Shown here: piece by piece, positions 12,221-16,848 of the stretch
Layout of the letters: every line of letters starts with the position of its first letter
Position numbering within the stretch: the first letter of the stretch is position 1
Assembly: GCA_035476575.1 (NCBI GenBank)
Contig: DATILL010000055.1
Span: 1 to 16,848 of the forward strand
DNA: 16,848 nucleotides
Reading direction: 5' to 3'
Origin: DATILL01 sp035476575
GTDB taxonomy: Bacteria; Actinomycetota; Actinomycetes; Mycobacteriales; JACQDL01
The notes under the pieces: model-generated
Seen by the model: only the letters and a program-made list of their open reading frames with translations
Databases searched by the model: none
What the model was told of the DNA's origin: nothing
Made by a program: the position numbers and the translations under genes

Positions 12221-14731
12221 ATGACGCAGACGCACGAGCGGATGTTCTATGAGGTCATGTGGCGGGCGTGTGCTCGCCAGGCCACGTACCCGCTGCCGTG
12301 GTGGGCTCAGCAGACATTCCGCCGTTGGAGCGATAACTACGACAGCGGCCTGTTCGACTCGAAGGAGGCGGCGTTCGCCGCGAACGCGCTGTACCGCTAC
12401 TGGAACATGATTGGTGTCAAGGACGCCGGCCTGGAAAGCCTGGTGGGGCAGGCCGGGGAGATCGAGCCGGTGTACGAGAGCTATGCGGTGTCCGGGTTCA
12501 TCTATGAGCCTGAGGGGCGGCGGGTGCACCTGCCGCAGGTGGCGGAGCTGGACCGGCCGCTGCCGGCGGTCGGCCAGTGGATGGAGGACGGCTTCCTTCC
12601 GGTAGTGGTGAGCACCTTCCGCACGGGCACGGGCGTCGTCCTTGAGCAGAAGGCGCTGTCGACGACGGTGGGCCTTCGGCAACGGAGCGTGGTGCTGCAC
12701 CGGCTGAGGGTGCGCGCCGAGGGCGGAGCCCGCCGGGGATGGCTGTGCCTTGCACTGCTGCCCTGGGGCCCGAGCAGCTTCCAGCGCCACGACCGTGCGG
12801 GTCGTTACCTGCCTGACCGGCAGTTGTCGTACGTCCGTTATCGCGGGGACGAGAACCGGGTGGAGGTCAACGCCGGCTGGGGGCCTATCTTCGACACCGC
12901 GCCGGCCATGTTCGGCGTGTACGGCAACGCCACGTCGTCTGACGACCCGGACGCGTACCTGGTCGACAACCCGTGGCACGACCTGGCGACGGCCGGTGGG
13001 CTCAACGGAGCCGACACCGCGCGCGACGCCGTCGCCAGCATGTGCACCGCGGCGTTCGCCTGGCCCTACGATCTGGCCTCGGGCGAGTCGTTCAGCATCG
13101 ACGTGCGGCTGCCGGTCGACGACTACCGGAGCCCTGGTGACCTCGACGAGATTCGCGGGCCCACGGCGGATGACCTGGAGGCGGCCAACCGGCTGTTCTG
13201 GGTCCAAAAGCTTAACGGCAGCGGCCTCCAACTGGAGCTGCCGCCACTCGTGGCTCATGTGCAGGACCTGTTCCGGCTGTGCCGGGCGAACCTGCTTATC
13301 CTCGCCGACGGTGGCGCCATCCACCCGGGTCCCACCATCTACGACTCGTTTTGGGTGCGGGACTCCTCGGTGGAAGGCATCGCCTGCGCGCTGGCCGGGG
13401 ACACCTCGCTGGCCGCGACCCAGTTTGGCGAGCACTATCCGCTGGTGTTCAACCAGGGGTTCGAGCAGATTGGTCCCGCTTCGGCGCACGGCTTCTTTGG
13501 CGGTGACCATGAGAAGAACGACCTCGAGTGGGACAGCAACGGGCAGGCGCTGTGGGCGTTTGGCCGGTTCGACCGGATCCAGGGCCGGGCGGAGGCGTTC
13601 GGCGCGAAGATGTTCTCGCCGTACGTTATCGAGGGCGCGCGATGGATCCGTGACAACCGCTCACACTATGGGCTGCTGCACAGCGGCTGGAGCGCGGAGC
13701 ACCTCGGTGACCGCGACAAGCCGCACTACTGGGACGACTTCTGGGGGGTCGCCGGCCTGTATGAGGCGGCGCGGCTCGCCGAGCGGGTTGGCGCCGCCGA
13801 GGCGGCCGAGCTGTGGTCGGCCTACGACGAGCTGGGCCGCGCCACCGCTGACTCGATCCGCTGGGTCCTCAACCAGCAGCGGGCGATGGGACGCTGGGAG
13901 ACCTTCATCCCCACCGGGCCGGGCGACGTGGGGCGCTTCGACTCGACGATGGTCGGTGCGCTGGCCTACTTTCACCCGTGCCGGCTCTACATGGGCGAGA
14001 AGCTGGGCGGAGATATCGACGCCGCCGCGCGCAGCACGCTGGAGACCATCTGGTCGCACTTCGTGCGGGGCGGGTTTCGCCATGACGCCGCCTGGAACGC
14101 CTACGGCCCATACCTGACCCTTCAGCTCGCGCATGCCTTCCTGCTCATCGGAGACGTCGCGCGCATGGACCAGTGCCTGACGTGGGCGGTCGGTGATGCC
14201 GCCTACTCCACCGTGTCCCGTTACGATGGCGCGCCGGATGCCTGGCAGGTGGTCGCCGGAGCGTGGAACGAGCAGCACGCGTATCCGATCGCGACGGATT
14301 TCGCGGAGGTGCCGGACCGCTGGTGGTACATGGGTGACATCCCCCACGGGTGGGCCGCCGCGGAGCTGATCCTGCTGCTCCGGGATATCTGCTTCTTCGA
14401 GGCCGACGAGGACGGGGCGCCGACGATCTATCTCGCGCTAGGGGTGCCGCCGCACTGGCTGGCTGGCGGCCAGGCGATTGGGGTACGAGACGCCCCGACC
14501 GTGTTCGGGACACGGTTTGGGTTCACGCTCCGGCATGACGAGGTCGCGAAGACCGTGACCCTCGACGTAGCCCAGCCACCGCCGGCCGGCGTTGGCTTTG
14601 TCTATCCCTGCCGGCTCGGACCCGTGCGATCGGCGGTCGCTGACGGCGCTCCCATCTTGGCCCCACCGGCCGCGAGTCGTGACCTCATCCTCCCGGCCGG
14701 GCTCCGGCGTGCGGTGGTCACCTATGGCTGA
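12221..14731 (+). CDS. Six-hairpin (alpha/alpha)6 glycoside-hydrolase-like protein, uncharacterised
   Basis: The 836-residue protein has an N-terminal beta-rich region (to about 330) and an (alpha/alpha)6-type catalytic half (about 340-740), with a short beta tail. Motifs typical of six-hairpin glycosidases are YDSFWVRDSSVEG (374-386, D381 a candidate acid), LHSGWSAEHLGDRDKPHYWDDFWGVAGLYEAARLA in pieces (HYWDDFWG at 502-509) and AGAWNEQHAYPI (E684 a candidate base). No signal peptide is seen, so it is likely cytoplasmic. The layout recalls glucoamylase or glycogen-debranching type enzymes, but I cannot name a GH family or substrate. ATG 12221 has GGGAG (12211-12215) five bases upstream; a GTG 12170 in frame is possible. 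The SGNH hydrolase gene starts within 100 bp and may be co-transcribed. Codon use looks like that of the surrounding intact genes. Confidence 0.72.
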   Translation: MTQTHERMFYEVMWRACARQATYPLPWWAQQTFRRWSDNYDSGLFDSKEAAFAANALYRYWNMIGVKDAGLESLVGQAGEIEPVYESYAVSGFIYEPEGRRVHLPQVAELDRPLPAVGQWMEDGFLPVVVSTFRTGTGVVLEQKALSTTVGLRQRSVVLHRLRVRAEGGARRGWLCLALLPWGPSSFQRHDRAGRYLPDRQLSYVRYRGDENRVEVNAGWGPIFDTAPAMFGVYGNATSSDDPDAYLVDNPWHDLATAGGLNGADTARDAVASMCTAAFAWPYDLASGESFSIDVRLPVDDYRSPGDLDEIRGPTADDLEAANRLFWVQKLNGSGLQLELPPLVAHVQDLFRLCRANLLILADGGAIHPGPTIYDSFWVRDSSVEGIACALAGDTSLAATQFGEHYPLVFNQGFEQIGPASAHGFFGGDHEKNDLEWDSNGQALWAFGRFDRIQGRAEAFGAKMFSPYVIEGARWIRDNRSHYGLLHSGWSAEHLGDRDKPHYWDDFWGVAGLYEAARLAERVGAAEAAELWSAYDELGRATADSIRWVLNQQRAMGRWETFIPTGPGDVGRFDSTMVGALAYFHPCRLYMGEKLGGDIDAAARSTLETIWSHFVRGGFRHDAAWNAYGPYLTLQLAHAFLLIGDVARMDQCLTWAVGDAAYSTVSRYDGAPDAWQVVAGAWNEQHAYPIATDFAEVPDRWWYMGDIPHGWAAAELILLLRDICFFEADEDGAPTIYLALGVPPHWLAGGQAIGVRDAPTVFGTRFGFTLRHDEVAKTVTLDVAQPPPAGVGFVYPCRLGPVRSAVADGAPILAPPAASRDLILPAGLRRAVVTYG

Positions 14732-14814
14732 GGCATCGAGCCGCCGCCACTGACGGCAACACGTTGACACCTACCGGCGTCGCGGTGGTCATCTTCGCGT
14801 CACCCGACCTAGGG

Positions 14815-15672
14815 ATGCTTGTTGGCGTGAGTCTGCTGACCGCGGCGGCCGCCATACCGCAGGTAAGCCCGGCGCTGGTGCCGCGCCGTGAGCTGTTGGA
14901 GGTCAGGCATCTGTCGGTGCTGACGCTCGCGGCGACGGCAGCGGTGCTGGTGTCGATCGACCGGGAGGGAAGGACCCGGCGGGGACCGGTGGCGGCGCGG
15001 CTGGCTGGCGTGGCGCACACCCGTTCGCAGGTGCGCACCCACGCCGCCTACTGGCGCCACGCCGCAGTGCGGGCCGAGAGCACCGAGGGGCCGCTGTGGG
15101 TGGTGCTCGGCGACTCCGCCGCGCAGGGCATCGGTGCCGCGGACCCGGAGGACGGCTACGTCGGCCGGATCCGAGCCGAGCTGACCAGCCGGGCTGGGCT
15201 GCCGTGGCGGGTGGTCAACCTCTCCACCGCCGGCGCGTCGACCGTCGACGTGCTGGCGGAGCAGATCCCCCGGCTGCGCCGCTGGCCGCACCCACCGGAC
15301 CTGGTGAGCTGCGGTGTCGGTGCCAACGACGTGCTGCGTACCGCACCACGCCGGCTCCGCGCGCAGCTCGACCAGCTCGCCGCCGGGCTGCCGCCCAGCT
15401 CGGTGCTGCTGACCCTGCCCGCCGGGCTGCGTGGGTACGGCCGGTCCTACGTGGACTGGCTAAACGCCGGTATCCGGGCCAGCGCCAGCCGGTACGGTCA
15501 CCGCGTCGCGGACGTGGCGAACCGTTTCGGGCCTCCATGGCGCGGCAAGTTCTCCCCCGACGGTTTCCACCCCAGCGCCCGGGGCTACGCCGACTGGGCC
15601 ACCGCCATACTGGACGCGCTGGACGCGGGACCCCTGGACGCGGGACCAAGCGCCCGCAACACCGCGGCCTGA
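14815..15672 (+). CDS. SGNH/GDSL-family hydrolase, membrane-anchored
   Basis: The product is 285 residues from ATG 14815. A hydrophobic N-terminus (VGVSLLTAAAAIPQVSPAL, and LSVLTLAATAAVLVSI further on) suggests one or two membrane helices. The hydrolase domain has all blocks: GDSAAQG (nucleophile S101), the oxyanion glycine in the NLSTAGAS region, GAND (G169-D172, N171) and DGFHPS (D249, H252). Such enzymes are esterases or lipases acting on acyl or acetyl esters, and the anchor would place this one at the membrane. A frame-consistent TTG at 14764 and a GTG at 14827 are alternative starts; no strong Shine-Dalgarno decides. The C-terminus carries a short internal duplication (DAGPLDAGP). It follows the glycosidase-like gene by about 80 bp. 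Substrate unknown. Confidence 0.85.
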   Translation: MLVGVSLLTAAAAIPQVSPALVPRRELLEVRHLSVLTLAATAAVLVSIDREGRTRRGPVAARLAGVAHTRSQVRTHAAYWRHAAVRAESTEGPLWVVLGDSAAQGIGAADPEDGYVGRIRAELTSRAGLPWRVVNLSTAGASTVDVLAEQIPRLRRWPHPPDLVSCGVGANDVLRTAPRRLRAQLDQLAAGLPPSSVLLTLPAGLRGYGRSYVDWLNAGIRASASRYGHRVADVANRFGPPWRGKFSPDGFHPSARGYADWATAILDALDAGPLDAGPSARNTAA

Positions 15673-15710
15673 CGTCCACCCCCACACGGCAACCTACGCG
15701 GTCGAGTCAC

Positions 15711-16584
15711 CGGGGGTTTCACGACACCGCGAACGCGATGGTGACCTCGATCGCCACCAGCTCTCCCACGCGTTGATCGGCAGGCTGATCGGGGCCACCT
15801 GGGCCGCGGCCGGTGGCGAGGCGATGTACTTCGCCAAGGTGGTGGAGGTGCTGGTACCGGCCTTCGCCTCCCCGCTGATCGCGGGCCTGGTCGCAGCGGT
15901 CGGCACGTACCTCGCGTACACATCACCCGCCGGTCGGACCCGAACGCGGTCGGCCGGGGCTTCCGCGCCGGGCAGATGGTCTCGGCCTCGCTGGTCTCGC
16001 TGGCGCACGGCACCAACGACGCGCAGAAGACGATGGGCGTCATCACTCTCACTCTGATCACCGCCGGGTCGCTCCCATCGGGCGCGGGGCTGCCGTTCTG
16101 GGTGATCATCTCTGCCGGCGCCGCCATCGCGCTGGGCACCTACCTGGGTGAGTGGCGGATCATCCGCACCTTGGGCACCCGCCTGACCCGCATCGAGGCG
16201 CCCCAGGGCTTCGCCGCCGAGGCCAGTGCCGCGGCGGTGATCCTGACCTCCTCGCACCTGGGGTTCGCGCTGTCGACCACGCACGTATGCTCGGGCGCCA
16301 TCATCGGCTCCGGGATCGGCAAACGGCTGGCCGAGGTCCGCTGGGAGGTTGCCGGCCGGATGGTCACCGCCCGGGTGCTCACCCTGCCCGCCGCGGCCGC
16401 GGTCGGTGCGCTGGCTGGCCGGCTCGCCTCGACCGGTACCTCCGGCACGGTGCTGGTCGGCCTGGTCGGTGGCGCGACCGTCGCGGTGATCTACCTGGTC
16501 TCCCGGCGGGACCGGTTCAGTGCGCACAACGTCACCGACGAACTCACCGGCGCCCGGCCGGTCCCCGCCCCCACCACCGCCTAG
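15711..16584 (+). pseudogene. pit: Broken PiT-family inorganic phosphate transporter gene
   Basis: The remnant begins abruptly at GFHDTANAMVTSIAT, the first PiT signature (usually FDFTNGFHDTAN), with the N-terminus lost. A deletion then joins it to the second half of the first repeat (S-HALIGRLIGATWAAAGGEAMYFAKVVEVLVPAFASPLIAGL), which needs a one-base frame change at 15758-15766. A further one-base deletion near 15920 (TACACATCACC, normally TACACCATCACC) breaks the frame before RRSDPNAVGRGFRAGQM. From 15976 the frame is continuous to the stop: VSLAHGTNDAQKTMGVITL (second signature), SSHLGFALSTTHVCSGAIIGSG and the C-terminal helices. PiT proteins import phosphate with a proton or cation. The last 202 codons could be translated from ATG 15976 but would lack half the transporter. 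Confidence 0.8.
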
Positions 16585-16670
16585 TCCCTGTCCACGAGGC
16601 CGGGCTGCGAACGGTGGCAGGCCAGTCGTCTCGCGGCATCTGGCCCGCCACCGACGCCCGTGCCCCCATT

Positions 16671-16848
16671 TCATGCTGCTCGTTTTCGGTGTCGGTGGTG
16701 TCGGATAGGTTTGCGTTCGGGGTCGACTGATGGTGGGGGTAGGAGCTCGGGTAGTCCGTCTGTTGCTATGTGTACGTCCCAGCCGTTGTGGTGGACGGCG
16801 CGGTGGTGGTGTCCGCAGAGCAGGACGCCGTTGTTCTGGTCGGTTCTG
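16671..16848 (-). CDS. 3' end of a second DUF222/HNH endonuclease gene (cut by the window end)
   Basis: On the minus strand the fragment encodes RTDQNNGVLLCGHHHRAVHHNGWDV in pieces and ends RHHRHRKRAA-stop, matching the C-terminus of the HNH gene at 4427-5713. About 172 bp align with some 20 mismatches by my hand count, and the last 30 bases are identical. The HNH residues present (N, C, H-H, H) are conserved, and the frame is open to the window end, so the gene may be intact. It faces the first copy, making an inverted pair with about 11 kb between them. Confidence 0.88.
   Translation of the reverse strand, partial: RTDQNNGVLLCGHHHRAVHHNGWDVHIATDGLPELLPPPSVDPERKPIRHHRHRKRAA

Noticed and set aside
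11837..13510. 557-codon minus-strand open frame
   Set aside because: Antisense to the transferase fragment and the glycosidase-like gene; valine/arginine-rich with no domain pattern.
14764..14769. TTGACA as a -35 element before the SGNH gene
   Set aside because: No -10-like hexamer lies 16-18 bp downstream; the same bases could instead be a TTG start codon.
10114..16584. Frameshifts in the phosphate genes as sequencing errors
   Set aside because: Single-base shifts alone could be errors, but each remnant also lacks tens of residues internally or at an end, so the genes are truly broken.

Overview
The window is high-GC DNA with GTG starts and short Shine-Dalgarno-type leaders. It carries an AfsR/SARP regulator, a DUF222-HNH '13E12-type' gene and many remnants of secreted-enzyme genes. 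Together these point to a filamentous actinobacterium, probably Micromonosporaceae-like (inference from gene content and codon usage; no rRNA or tRNA is present to settle it). It reads as an accessory, recombination-worn region: intact genes alternate with pseudogenes.

Left part (1-4426): a small secreted SH3-like protein (minus strand) diverges from a large SARP-NB-ARC-TPR regulator. The promoter gap between them holds an 11-bp-period direct repeat of the kind SARP proteins bind, placed correctly for the secreted gene. After the regulator come two frameshifted transposase remnants, a 17-bp tandem triplet, a perfect hairpin and a spaced direct repeat.

Middle (4427-9970): an intact DUF222-HNH endonuclease gene with an apparently leaderless start, a strong hairpin terminator, a NERD-domain pseudogene, a complete monofunctional catalase, a tiny membrane protein on the minus strand, and a glutathionyl-hydroquinone-reductase-type transferase. 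The catalase and the transferase suggest oxidative or electrophile defence.

A 2.09-kb segment (about 9971-11898) sits between two direct copies (162 bp, 11 mismatches) of the transferase gene's 3' end. It holds a broken metallophosphatase, a broken glycerophosphodiesterase fused to it tail-to-tail at a 12-bp palindrome, and an intact hicB-hicA toxin-antitoxin pair. The segment looks like a small inserted or duplicated island kept by a toxin-antitoxin system.

Right part (12061-16848): an uncharacterised 836-residue six-hairpin glycosidase-like protein with a repeat-rich upstream region, a membrane-anchored SGNH hydrolase, a broken PiT phosphate transporter, and the 3' end of a second DUF222-HNH gene. 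This second copy is inverted relative to the first, so the two copies bracket about 11 kb. Three of the broken genes (phosphatase, glycerophosphodiesterase, phosphate transporter) belong to phosphate acquisition. No single clearly new multi-gene system is evident. The best leads are the transferase-3'-end-flanked hicBA island, the inverted HNH pair and the SARP-type divergent promoter.
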